A stretch of 12,001 nucleotides of DNA from JABSOG01 sp041583135 (lineage in GTDB: Bacteria; Pseudomonadota; Gammaproteobacteria; Enterobacterales; Alteromonadaceae). Within the stretch, counting starts at the first letter, position 1. Every line of letters starts with the position of its first letter. Under the pieces are notes generated by a model. That model was not told the origin of the DNA. It saw only the letters and a list, made by a program, of their open reading frames with translations, and made no database searches. Location: positions 1 through 12,001 of the forward strand of contig JBFHGJ010000144.1 of assembly GCA_041583135.1 (NCBI GenBank), given 5' to 3'. The position numbers and the translations under genes were made by a program. This document shows positions 1 through 6,373 of this stretch, in pieces.

Positions 1-1
1 C

Positions 2-499
2 AATACTCATCCTTTTACCCGTGAATTATGGGGTAAAAACATCACCTTTGCTCACAATGGCCAGCTCAGTGGTTATCAATCGCTAAAAAATGAAAACTAC
101 CTGCCGGTCGGCAATACCGACTCGGAGCTGGCGTTTTGTTGGATTTTAAATGAGCTGAAAAAGAAATATCCCAAACGCCCGGGTAAAATGACCAGTGCAT
201 GGCGTTATGTGGTGAAGTTGTGCCGTCAGCTTGAACCGATGGGGGTATTTAACCTGTTGATGACAGACGGGGTATATATGCTGGCTTATTGCTCCAACAA
301 TCTCCACTTTATTACCAGAAAGGCTCCTTTTGGCGAAGCGGAGCTGATTGACGATGACGTCAAGGTCAATTTTAGAGATCTCACTACCGAAAATGACGTG
401 GTGACCATTATTGCCACTCGGCCTTTGACCGACAATGAAGTATGGACCAAGATAGAGCCGGGGGATTTTAGGCTGTTTAAGTACGGCGAGCTGACTTAA
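2..499 (+). CDS. yafJ: YafJ-family class II glutamine amidotransferase, C-terminal part (5' end outside window)
   Basis: This is the last 165 codons of a class II (Ntn-type) glutamine amidotransferase-like protein; the frame is open from base 2 to the TAA at 497-499. The start NTHPFTRELWGKN, then AHNGQL, the GNTDSE motif near codon 40 and the ending ITRKAPFGEAEL...DVVTIIATRPLT...NEVW closely match E. coli YafJ as I remember it. The match suggests that roughly 90 N-terminal residues are missing, including the expected catalytic Cys2. In this family the AHNG and NTDSE segments line the glutamine site; the physiological acceptor of YafJ is unknown to me. No synthetase domain follows, so it is a stand-alone GATase. 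Its 3' end overlaps, tail to tail, a decayed gene on the opposite strand. Confidence 0.93.
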   Translation, partial: NTHPFTRELWGKNITFAHNGQLSGYQSLKNENYLPVGNTDSELAFCWILNELKKKYPKRPGKMTSAWRYVVKLCRQLEPMGVFNLLMTDGVYMLAYCSNNLHFITRKAPFGEAELIDDDVKVNFRDLTTENDVVTIIATRPLTDNEVWTKIEPGDFRLFKYGELT

Positions 500-711
500 T
501 CAAACGCCTTACAAAACCCTTTGTCGAGCCGATATAGACATCTTTAAGGCAGTGATGATCGTCACTGTCGTCTTTGATACCAAAGCCTAATTTTTTGTCC
601 TGATGGGCATAATGATAAGTGCCGAACATCAGATCCCAAATCGCCAATCAAAAGCCAAAGTTCTTGTCGAAGTGCTGTGCTTCGGTGTTGTGATGCGCCT
701 TAAGCTTTGCA
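477..711 (-). pseudogene. Remnant of a sterol desaturase / fatty acid hydroxylase family gene (C-terminal scrap)
   Basis: Read on the minus strand from about 711, one frame gives KLKAHHNTEAQHFDKNFGF, a stop, then LAIWDLMFGTYHYAHQDKKL and on to a TAA at 477-479. The HHN...DKNFG...IWDxxFGTY pattern is the typical end of membrane-bound di-iron sterol desaturase/fatty acid hydroxylase proteins, including the last His pair of the metal site. The stop is TGA at 648-650, just before the conserved LxIWD. No start codon or upstream homologous sequence exists: the frame loses any family resemblance beyond 711, and the next bases belong to the promoter area of the plus-strand peptidase gene. Most of the gene has therefore been deleted and the rest carries a nonsense codon. 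The last codons overlap the end of yafJ. The family call is from remembered motifs. Confidence 0.72.
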
Positions 712-733
712 TTGGTGCGATTATTTGTTAAGG

Positions 734-762
734 TTGTGCACAATAAAATGTTATTAAAGGTG
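734..762 (+). promoter_or_regulatory. Probable -10 element, 10-bp palindrome and ribosome binding site of the M24 peptidase gene
   Basis: TAAAAT at 744-749 matches five of six bases of a sigma-70 -10 hexamer; no convincing -35 lies 16-18 bp upstream. A perfect 10-bp palindrome, TTGTGCACAA (734-743), abuts it and could be an operator. AAGGTG at 757-762 is a good Shine-Dalgarno sequence ending 5 nt before the ATG at 768 and supports that start. Confidence 0.35.
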
Positions 763-767
763 TTATC

Positions 768-1868
768 ATGCAAATCAACCAAAGTCCAAGAGTCAACGCA
801 TTACGCCATAAGCTGGCGGCGTCGCCTTATGATGCGCTCCTTATCGCTAGTACGCAAAATTGCCGTTATTTGTCTGGCCTTGCCAACGATGATCCTCATG
901 TGGCTTATCTCTTATTAAGCGATTCAGACGCCTACCTTGTGACAGACTACCGCTATTCCTTGCAGGCAAAAGATCAGTGTCACAGTGGTGTTGAGGTGAT
1001 TGAGCGTGACCGAGCCAATGTCAACTTGGGACAGCAGTTTAAGCGCCTGCTCGATGCCATGAAAGTGAAGCAGTTGGTTTTTGAGCAAGACTTCTTTAGC
1101 TATGGCATGGTTGCGGCGATGCAAGCTGAAATGGGTGATATTAAACTCACCGGTATTGCTGGTTGGGTAGAACAGCAAAGAATGGTTAAAGACGAGGTTG
1201 AGATAAACGCCATCAAGACCGCCGCCAATATTGCCGACGAAGCATTGGCACAATTGGTTGGCTTTATGAAAGCCGGGATCACCGAACGTGATGCCAGCTT
1301 AGAGCTTGAATATCAAATGCAAAAAGCCGGTTCACAGGGCATGAGTTTCCCCACCATTTTGATTAGTGGCGAGCGGACAGCCTTACCTCATGGTTTGGCA
1401 AGTAACCGAGTGCTGGCGCCGGGCGATTTGATCACCATCGACTTTGGTGCGGTAATCGACGGTTATCGTTCCGATATGACCCGGGCGTTGGTGGTTGGCG
1501 AGCCGAGCAAACAGCAGTTGGAAGTGTATGAAACCGTCAAAATGGCGCAGCAAGTGGGTGTTGAAGCGGTCAAAGCCGGTATCAATGGTGCAGAGCCTTA
1601 CTTCGCTGCGAAAAAAGTGTTGGACGCCAGCCCATTTGCCCAGTATCAAGGTGAAGGCTTAGGTCATGGTGTCGGTCTGAATTTACACGAATGGCCCTTC
1701 TTACAGCAAAGCTGCCCCTACACCTTGGCTGAAAACATGGTTATTACCATCGAACCCGGCATCTACATTCCCGACTGGGGCGGCGTGCGCATCGAAGACG
1801 ACGTCAGAGTGACCAGCGAAGGCTGCGAACTCCTCACCCACGCCCCAAGAGCGCTTATTTCCATCTAA
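768..1868 (+). CDS. M24 family aminopeptidase P / Xaa-Pro dipeptidase-like metallopeptidase
   Basis: A 366-residue cytosolic peptidase of the pita-bread (M24B) fold, expected to cleave peptides with proline in the second position. The N-terminal creatinase-like domain spans about residues 8-135 and the catalytic domain about 140-362. The five metal ligands are visible in order: D225 (TIDFG), D236 (SDMTR), H300 (GLGHGVGL), E329 (IEPGI) and E343 (RIEDD). H208 (LPHG) and H307 (LHEW) match the accessory histidines of the family. Length and layout fit the shorter Bacillus YqhT / E. coli YpdF-like branch rather than the roughly 440-residue PepP or PepQ enzymes, so I give no symbol. The ATG at 768 is supported by AAGGTG just upstream. 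The gene is convergent with the acetyltransferase gene at 2046-2579, and duplicated sequence begins 11 bp after its stop. Confidence 0.93.
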   Translation: MQINQSPRVNALRHKLAASPYDALLIASTQNCRYLSGLANDDPHVAYLLLSDSDAYLVTDYRYSLQAKDQCHSGVEVIERDRANVNLGQQFKRLLDAMKVKQLVFEQDFFSYGMVAAMQAEMGDIKLTGIAGWVEQQRMVKDEVEINAIKTAANIADEALAQLVGFMKAGITERDASLELEYQMQKAGSQGMSFPTILISGERTALPHGLASNRVLAPGDLITIDFGAVIDGYRSDMTRALVVGEPSKQQLEVYETVKMAQQVGVEAVKAGINGAEPYFAAKKVLDASPFAQYQGEGLGHGVGLNLHEWPFLQQSCPYTLAENMVITIEPGIYIPDWGGVRIEDDVRVTSEGCELLTHAPRALISI

Positions 1869-1879
1869 CCCAAAATCGA

Positions 1880-1989
1880 GGTGTCAGACACTTTTTATAT
1901 CGGTACTGTCTGGTTGTTGCCATTACTAGAGCAGGCATTGGCAATAGCCGACATCAACCCATTGGTTGAACTTACAGCCGGTTTGTTTG
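1880..1989. repeat. Tandem repeat, outer copy 1 (about 110 bp)
   Basis: This segment repeats at 1999-2109. Counting by eye, the two copies differ by about nine substitutions and one single-base indel; the first 33 bases, from GGTGTCAGACAC to CTGTCTG, are identical. Copy 2 holds the real 3' end of the acetyltransferase gene, so copy 1 is the displaced duplicate next to the peptidase gene. Ten bases rich in T separate the copies. Confidence 0.92.
1926..1988 (-). pseudogene. Duplicated last 20 codons of the acetyltransferase gene
   Basis: On the minus strand this part of repeat copy 1 reads KQTGCKFNQWVDVGYCQCLL followed by TAG. The intact gene next to it ends KQTGFKFNQWVDVGYWQCLL followed by TAA. 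The reading frame and stop position are kept, but two residues are changed (Phe to Cys, Trp to Cys). It has no start and is not expected to be expressed. Confidence 0.85.
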
Positions 1990-1998
1990 CATTTTTTT

Positions 1999-2109
1999 GG
2001 TGTCAGACACTTTTTATATCGGTACTGTCTGTGTTGTTGGTAATATTAGAGCAGGCATTGCCAGTAGCCGACATCGACCCATTGGTTGAATTTAAAGCCG
2101 GTTTGTTTG
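1999..2109. repeat. Tandem repeat, inner copy 2 (about 111 bp)
   Basis: This copy contains the true C-terminal codons and stop (2046-2048) of the minus-strand acetyltransferase gene plus its 3' flank. The flank has GTGTCAGACAC followed by TTTTTAT (2000-2015), a small hairpin-like motif with a T-run on the plus strand that also occurs in copy 1 at 1881-1896. See copy 1 for the comparison. Confidence 0.92.
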
Positions 2110-2579
2110 AAGTGGGCGACTTGCTCGAATCCTAGGGATTCATGGAGTTTGATGCTGGCCGGATTTGGTAAGGTTATCCCCGCCAATAGTGCGTGGTAGC
2201 CTAAGGCTTTTGCTTGTTTGAGCAGCTCAATATAGAGTTTTTTACCGTAACCTTTTCGCTGTTCGTCTGCGCTGATATAGACGGAGATCTCAACCGTATG
2301 ACGATAGGCTGGACGCTCTTTCCATCTGCTGATTTTGGCGTAGCCCAATAGCTTGTCATCAATTTCGAGCACCAACCAAGGGTAAATGACTGGGTTAGAT
2401 TCGATCATCGCTTGCATCTTTTTGGGGCAAACTGCTTCCAGCTCAAAGGTGGCTGTCGAGTGCATAACGTAGTGATTGTATATCGCAGCGACCGCTGCGG
2501 CGTCTTTGGCTTGAACTGGGCGTATCACCGCGCCTCCAATTAAACTGTAATGGTTAAATTCGAGCTGATTGTTAAGCAC
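2046..2579 (-). CDS. GNAT family N-acetyltransferase, MnaT/phosphinothricin acetyltransferase-like
   Basis: A 177-residue single-domain GNAT enzyme using acetyl-CoA. The layout follows the YncA/MnaT-Pat group: IRP...DAAAVAAIYNHYV near the N terminus, HTVEISVYI (94-102) as the central strands, the CoA pyrophosphate loop QRKGYGK (107-113) and NPASIKLHESLGF (139-151) as the last helix-strand. Members acetylate free amino acids such as methionine derivatives or phosphinothricin; the substrate here is not readable. Start choice is uncertain. The GTG at 2577-2579 has GGAA six bases upstream. An inner GTG at 2526-2528 (giving VIRPVQ, the usual family start) has GGAGG only four bases away. The stop and the last 20 codons lie inside a tandem repeat, with a decaying second copy beyond the gene end. 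Confidence 0.88.
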   Translation of the reverse strand: MLNNQLEFNHYSLIGGAVIRPVQAKDAAAVAAIYNHYVMHSTATFELEAVCPKKMQAMIESNPVIYPWLVLEIDDKLLGYAKISRWKERPAYRHTVEISVYISADEQRKGYGKKLYIELLKQAKALGYHALLAGITLPNPASIKLHESLGFEQVAHFKQTGFKFNQWVDVGYWQCLL

Positions 2580-2644
2580 AAACTATTCCAGTTTGTTCGC
2601 TATCATTAGGCCTTATGGGGATTGATGTGGCGGGTTGTCTTAAA

Positions 2645-2659
2645 GCTGCTGAAGCAAGC
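2645..2659 (-). terminator. Weak hairpin after yfhL
   Basis: On the minus strand GCTTGCT-TC-AGCAGC can form a six-pair stem with one bulge, followed by TTTAAG, 10 bases after the yfhL stop. The T-run is short, so termination here is only a possibility. Confidence 0.25.
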
Positions 2660-2668
2660 CATTTTACA

Positions 2669-2923
2669 TTAAGGTAGCTGACCGGTTAATGTTGCGTATT
2701 TGACCAGTAGCTCATCTTTGTCTTCAACCCGCTCAGGGTTTACTTTGATACAATCGATTGGGCATACGTCAACACATTGCGGGGTGTCGTAATGCCCAAC
2801 ACATTCGGTGCATTTGTCAGGATCAATGGTGAAGATCTTAGGACCCATATAAATTGCCTCGTTGGGGCATTCCGGGTCGCACATATCACAGTTGATACAG
2901 CTGTCTAAGATCTTCAGTGCCAT
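2669..2923 (-). CDS. yfhL: YfhL-type 2[4Fe-4S] ferredoxin
   Basis: An 84-residue Allochromatium (Alvin)-type ferredoxin carrying two [4Fe-4S] clusters, a cytosolic one-electron carrier. The first cysteine motif is C9-x2-C12-x2-C15-x3-C19-P. The second is C38-x2-C41, an eight-residue loop (VGHYDTPQ), then C50-x3-C54-P. The long loop and the C-terminal tail after residue 60 are features of this class. MALKILDSCINCDMCDPECPNEAI is nearly the sequence I recall for E. coli YfhL. The ATG at 2921-2923 is chosen over an upstream in-frame start at 2956 because it fits the family N terminus and has GGAAG nine bases upstream. It starts one base after the yegQ stop, so the two are almost surely cotranscribed and translationally coupled. 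A role as electron donor to YegQ/TrhP is inferred from this position. Confidence 0.93.
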   Translation of the reverse strand: MALKILDSCINCDMCDPECPNEAIYMGPKIFTIDPDKCTECVGHYDTPQCVDVCPIDCIKVNPERVEDKDELLVKYATLTGQLP

Positions 2924-2924
2924 A

Positions 2925-4295
2925 TTACTTAACTTCCACGACCTGTGGCTCGGCAAAAGGCGAGCGCGTGTCTTGGCCGGGCTTTAGGTTGCGCATCAAA
3001 ATGGCATAATCCAAATCGATATCTTCAGGCATCGGAATGAATACCTTGTGACCAGAGCCTTTAGCGTCGTCAACCATTTCACCTTTTTGGTTTTGCATAT
3101 GCTCAAGGCTAAAGCTCAGGTTACCCTTAGGGGTCATCAATTCAAGCGTATCGCCCAACAAGAATTTGTTCTTAACGTCAATTTCAACCAAACCATTTTG
3201 ACTGTTACGGCCCAGCACTTCACCACAAAACTGTTGCTGGGTGCTGATTGAATGGCCATATTCGTAGTTTTGGTATTCGTCATGGGTATGGCGGCGCAAG
3301 AAACCCTCGGTGTAGCCGCGATGGGCAAGGTTTTCCAAATCAAACATCAAGCGCTGGTCAAACGGCTTACCGGCAATGGCATCATCAATGGCTTTGCGAT
3401 AGGTTTGTGCGGTACGGGCACAGTAATAGAACGACTTGGTACGGCCTTCGATTTTAAGGGAATGCACACCCATTTTGGTCAAGCGGTCTACGTGCTGAAT
3501 GGCACGCAAATCTTTTGAGTTCATGATGTAGGTGCCGTGCTCGTCTTCAAAAGTCGGCATCAGCTCGCCGGGACGACCGGCTTCTTCCAACATCACCACT
3601 TTGTCGGTAGGGGCACCGGCGCCTAATGTCGGCTCAACCGGTTGCACTTGAACGACGTCACCGGTTTCGTTTTCTTTAGCATCATGAACTTGATAGTTCC
3701 AGCGGCATGCATTGGTGCAGGTGCCTTGGTTTGGGTCGCGCTTGTTGATGTATCCCGAGAGCAGGCAGCGGCCAGAGTAGGCCATGCACAATGCGCCGTG
3801 AACGAATACTTCCAGCTCTACCTCAGGGCAGCGCATACGAATTTCTTCAATCTCATCAAGTGACAGTTCGCGGGAGAGGATCACACGCTTAATGCCTTGC
3901 TTATACCAAAACTGCACAGAAGCATAGTTGACGGCATTGGCCTGCACCGATAGATGGATCTCTTGCTCAGGATATTTTTCACGTACCAGCATAATAAGGC
4001 CGGGATCAGACATGATCAGCGCATCGGGCTTCATCGCTACCACAGGCTCGATGTCTTGTAGATAGGTTGCAATTTTGCGGTTATGAGGCGCAATGTTGCT
4101 GACTACGTAGAGCTTCTTGCCCAAATCATGGGCGGTGTTGATGCCTTTTTGGAGGTTTTCTAAGTCAAACTCGTTGTTGCGAACCCGCAAAGAATAACGT
4201 GGTTGACCCGCATAAACGGCATCGGCACCATAAGCAAAAGCATAGTGCATGTTCTTTAAGCTACCGGCAGGAGAAAGTAATTCGGGTTTAAACAT
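2925..4295 (-). CDS. yegQ (trhP): U32 family protein YegQ/TrhP, tRNA 5-hydroxyuridine synthesis
   Basis: A 456-residue member of the collagenase-like peptidase U32 family, near-identical in layout to E. coli YegQ: MFKPELLSPAGSLKNM, SVQANAVN, FVHGALCMAYSGRC, EDEHGTYIMNSKDL and IEGRTKSFYYCARTAQ are all present. The U32 signature runs from E162 to S180 and contains C170 and C177. With C193 and C197 (GTCTNAC) these are good candidates for Fe-S ligands. In E. coli TrhP is needed for prephenate-dependent hydroxylation of wobble uridine (ho5U34) in tRNAs; peptidase activity is not expected. The ATG at 4293-4295 is preferred over an upstream TTG (4319) because it matches the conserved N terminus. The gene has its own extended -10 promoter, and yfhL follows after one base. 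Confidence 0.95.
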   Translation of the reverse strand: MFKPELLSPAGSLKNMHYAFAYGADAVYAGQPRYSLRVRNNEFDLENLQKGINTAHDLGKKLYVVSNIAPHNRKIATYLQDIEPVVAMKPDALIMSDPGLIMLVREKYPEQEIHLSVQANAVNYASVQFWYKQGIKRVILSRELSLDEIEEIRMRCPEVELEVFVHGALCMAYSGRCLLSGYINKRDPNQGTCTNACRWNYQVHDAKENETGDVVQVQPVEPTLGAGAPTDKVVMLEEAGRPGELMPTFEDEHGTYIMNSKDLRAIQHVDRLTKMGVHSLKIEGRTKSFYYCARTAQTYRKAIDDAIAGKPFDQRLMFDLENLAHRGYTEGFLRRHTHDEYQNYEYGHSISTQQQFCGEVLGRNSQNGLVEIDVKNKFLLGDTLELMTPKGNLSFSLEHMQNQKGEMVDDAKGSGHKVFIPMPEDIDLDYAILMRNLKPGQDTRSPFAEPQVVEVK

Positions 4296-4340
4296 CGACA
4301 GTTTCCGCAACAAAATCAAGACTGAAAATTAAGGGGCGAT

Positions 4341-4349
4341 ATTATAGCA
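4341..4349 (-). promoter_or_regulatory. Extended -10 promoter of yegQ-yfhL
   Basis: On the minus strand the bases read TGCTATAAT, a perfect -10 hexamer with the TGn extension. It lies about 45 bp before the yegQ ATG. The -35 position holds only a poor match (TTTTTA at 17 bp), as is common for extended -10 promoters. Confidence 0.55.
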
Positions 4350-4364
4350 AACAAGGTGCTTAAT

Positions 4365-4399
4365 AAAAAGCGTACAAAAGCAGGGGTTACTGCCTTTGT
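4365..4399 (-). terminator. Probable Rho-independent terminator after the lipoprotein gene
   Basis: In the minus direction ACAAAGGCAG - TAACCC - CTGCTTTTGT forms a 10-pair stem with one G-U pair and a 6-nt loop (4374-4399). ACGC and then CTTTTT follow (T-run complementary to 4365-4369). It starts 13 bases after the lipoprotein stop and lies just upstream of the yegQ promoter. The four-base gap between stem and T-run lowers confidence. Confidence 0.5.
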
Positions 4400-4411
4400 A
4401 CAAGTGCTTGT

Positions 4412-6001
4412 TTACTCAAATCTTTCGTATTTCCAGCCTTTGGCATCAAGGCTGAGGATCTGATTGGACTGGGTGACGCAAAAGCGAATGCTCTGATCGC
4501 TGTCTTTGAGCATGTATTTGCAGTCGAGCGGTACATCGTTGGCGTTTGACCAGAGATTTTCCTGCGGGTTGTAACGGTGTAAACGATAGGACTTCAAGCG
4601 GTTTTGCACGACGCGATAGCTCATGGCGGTGCCGTTATTGGTATCGCTGAAGATGGCATTGGTGGTCAGCACCCCGGGGTAGGGTTTATCCTGCCATTTG
4701 TTGCCTCCATCGCTCGAAACCATTAAACCTGAGAGCACACCTTTGCTGTAATACAAGGTGATCAAGCCATTATCCGATACGCTATAAAACGAATAGGGTC
4801 TGGGTAAAATAGAGCCATGTAGGGTTAAGGTGCCGTTGTCGAAGTAATAAGCCGTGGTCGATTCAAACAGGTCGGTATCTGACTCTATGGTTTTGGGCCT
4901 TAGCCCGATGTAGTAGCGACCATTAACCAGTTGACCAAAAGGGTAGGCATTGTTGTCTGTACTGTAGCTAAACACCATCTCTTGCTTAAATTCAGGAGAT
5001 TGCGAGCGGGCCGCGTGGTATAGCATCACTGTGGCACTGTCTTGGTCGGGTTTGGTTGTCAGTACCATCAGGCTTTGCTCATCGATAGCGATGTCGTAGA
5101 TGTGTTCGTCGATATCAAAGCTTTTCAGCGGCTGCCAACTTTGGCCATTGTCGTCGCTGAGGATGAGCTTGGCGTTTTTCGCTGCAACCAGCAACAGCCC
5201 TTTAGACCAGACAACTTTGGTTATCGGTTGTTGCAAGCTGGTTTGAATATTGTACCAGCGACCATCGGGACGACGCACTTTGATCAAGCCAAACTCGCCG
5301 CCATAATACAGCTTGCCGTCGTTGTCTTTACCCGGCACCTGATAGGCCAAAGGCGGTAAGGCGTTGCTGCTGGCCTGATAGAATCGTTCTATATCTTGAT
5401 GGCCTAGTGGGACTTGATTGCGCTTGTTTTTGTCGCCGCGCTTTAAAAATGGCGCAACTTCTGAGGGAAATTTACGGGCCAGCCAAGTTTGTGGCGCAGG
5501 GAGGGTCGGCACCTGCCAGTGGTTGATTTGGATCAGCGTAAGTAATTGACCAAGTTTGGCTTGAACGTCCTTTAACAGGGTTTGGGTGCGGCTGGTTGAT
5601 TTCGGCAGCCACAAAACTTGGTCGCCGCCGAGATTGAAATTGCTCAATCCCCCCAAACTGGTGATCTTATCGGCCTCAACGGTGAAACTGGGAAAGCCGT
5701 CGAAAGCGGTGCCCACTTTGCCGAAAATGGCTGAATACAAGCGGTATTGCCCCGGTGGCAACCACAACTGAAAGGTCGATTTGTGTATATTACGCTCAAG
5801 CTGGTAAAACTGCTCGTCACTGTCGCTTGCGCGTATCCACAGCTGGTCTGGTGTGGTTCTTGGAAAATGAACAAAGACCATGCCGTGGCTGGATGAGAGC
5901 GCCTTGGCATCTTGGCGTTGTGGTGGAGAGCCGGGACGGGTGGTACAGCCAGCCAGCAGCACAATTGACAGCAGCGTAAACACTACGGTAGAAAATTTCA
6001 A
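4412..6001 (-). CDS. Outer-membrane lipoprotein with beta-sandwich and BNR/Asp-box propeller-like region
   Basis: A 529-residue lipoprotein of unknown function. With the TTG at 5999-6001 as start, the N terminus is MKFSTVVFTLLSIVLLAGC: a typical signal with lipobox LAGC and acylated C19. Thr follows, so outer-membrane sorting is expected. TAAGGAG six bases upstream decides this TTG over another at 6025. Residues about 35-140 resemble a small beta-sandwich seen in bacterial lipoproteins (LPPGQYRL, then FTVEADKITSLGGL). Residues about 220-525 are rich in short strands and hold two Asp-boxes (S/T-x-D-x-G-x-x-W): SDDNGQSW (282-289) and SSDGGNKW (429-436). These are marks of sialidase/BNR-type beta-propellers. 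No sialidase catalytic set is visible, so a binding or scaffold role is more likely than an enzyme. The gene appears monocistronic, with its own -10 box and terminator. Confidence 0.82.
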   Translation of the reverse strand: MKFSTVVFTLLSIVLLAGCTTRPGSPPQRQDAKALSSSHGMVFVHFPRTTPDQLWIRASDSDEQFYQLERNIHKSTFQLWLPPGQYRLYSAIFGKVGTAFDGFPSFTVEADKITSLGGLSNFNLGGDQVLWLPKSTSRTQTLLKDVQAKLGQLLTLIQINHWQVPTLPAPQTWLARKFPSEVAPFLKRGDKNKRNQVPLGHQDIERFYQASSNALPPLAYQVPGKDNDGKLYYGGEFGLIKVRRPDGRWYNIQTSLQQPITKVVWSKGLLLVAAKNAKLILSDDNGQSWQPLKSFDIDEHIYDIAIDEQSLMVLTTKPDQDSATVMLYHAARSQSPEFKQEMVFSYSTDNNAYPFGQLVNGRYYIGLRPKTIESDTDLFESTTAYYFDNGTLTLHGSILPRPYSFYSVSDNGLITLYYSKGVLSGLMVSSDGGNKWQDKPYPGVLTTNAIFSDTNNGTAMSYRVVQNRLKSYRLHRYNPQENLWSNANDVPLDCKYMLKDSDQSIRFCVTQSNQILSLDAKGWKYERFE

Positions 6002-6045
6002 CAGTCGCTCCTTAGCGCTATCCAAAGCGGCGAATTTTGTTCGGT

Positions 6046-6051
6046 ATTATA
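6046..6051 (-). promoter_or_regulatory. -10 element of the lipoprotein gene
   Basis: On the minus strand this is a perfect TATAAT, about 45 bp before the TTG start, with an AT-rich leader. No good -35 is seen at 16-18 bp, so only the -10 hexamer is supported. Confidence 0.42.
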
Positions 6052-6373
6052 GACTTAAATCAACATCAGATGCATCTATCATTAGAAAACTTTAACATCA
6101 CCGGGCCTGTCATTGATTTGAATCGCTTAGGACCCTCATGGATTTTTGCAATGCCTGGAGTTTGCTCCCCGTTGAAATAGCAGTAGAAAAGTGGTTCGGC
6201 GCGATGTTGCGAAGGCTTCGTCTTGAGGTGCTAGAGTGTTGATAGGGGCGCGGCCCGCGTCATTTTATGCAGGCTCAACGGTGGGTGGCTGCATTTAGCA
6301 CAGGTAATGACAAGCTAATCGCGCTCGCCACGAGGGTTGGTTTTATCATTGGATTGATTTCTATTATTTATTG
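6052..6373. other. Gene-free spacer, possible dispersed repeat
   Basis: No gene with a plausible start, ribosome site and family resemblance is seen. The part from about 6115 to 6330 is less AT-rich than typical spacers. It has open frames on both strands: minus-strand codons around 6232-6119 run without a stop for about 38 codons, and the plus strand is open from the ATG at 6267. It also holds small palindromes such as CGAAGGCTTCG (6211-6221). It resembles, from memory only, repeated intergenic sequence found in marine Gammaproteobacteria. No terminator with a T-run follows the membrane protein gene. Confidence 0.4.

Noticed and set aside
924..1253. 109-codon minus-strand frame inside the peptidase gene
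   Set aside because: It is a shadow of a gene whose metal ligands and domains are fully conserved on the plus strand.
1881..1896. Intrinsic terminator of the M24 peptidase gene at GTGTCAGACAC-TTTTT
   Set aside because: The stem can have only four pairs with a 3-base loop, too weak to call alone, though the T-run makes it suggestive.
1881..2135. 84-codon plus-strand frame through both tandem repeat copies
   Set aside because: It is the reverse of the acetyltransferase 3' end and its duplicate; its internal peptide repeat only reflects the DNA repeat, and there is no ribosome site.
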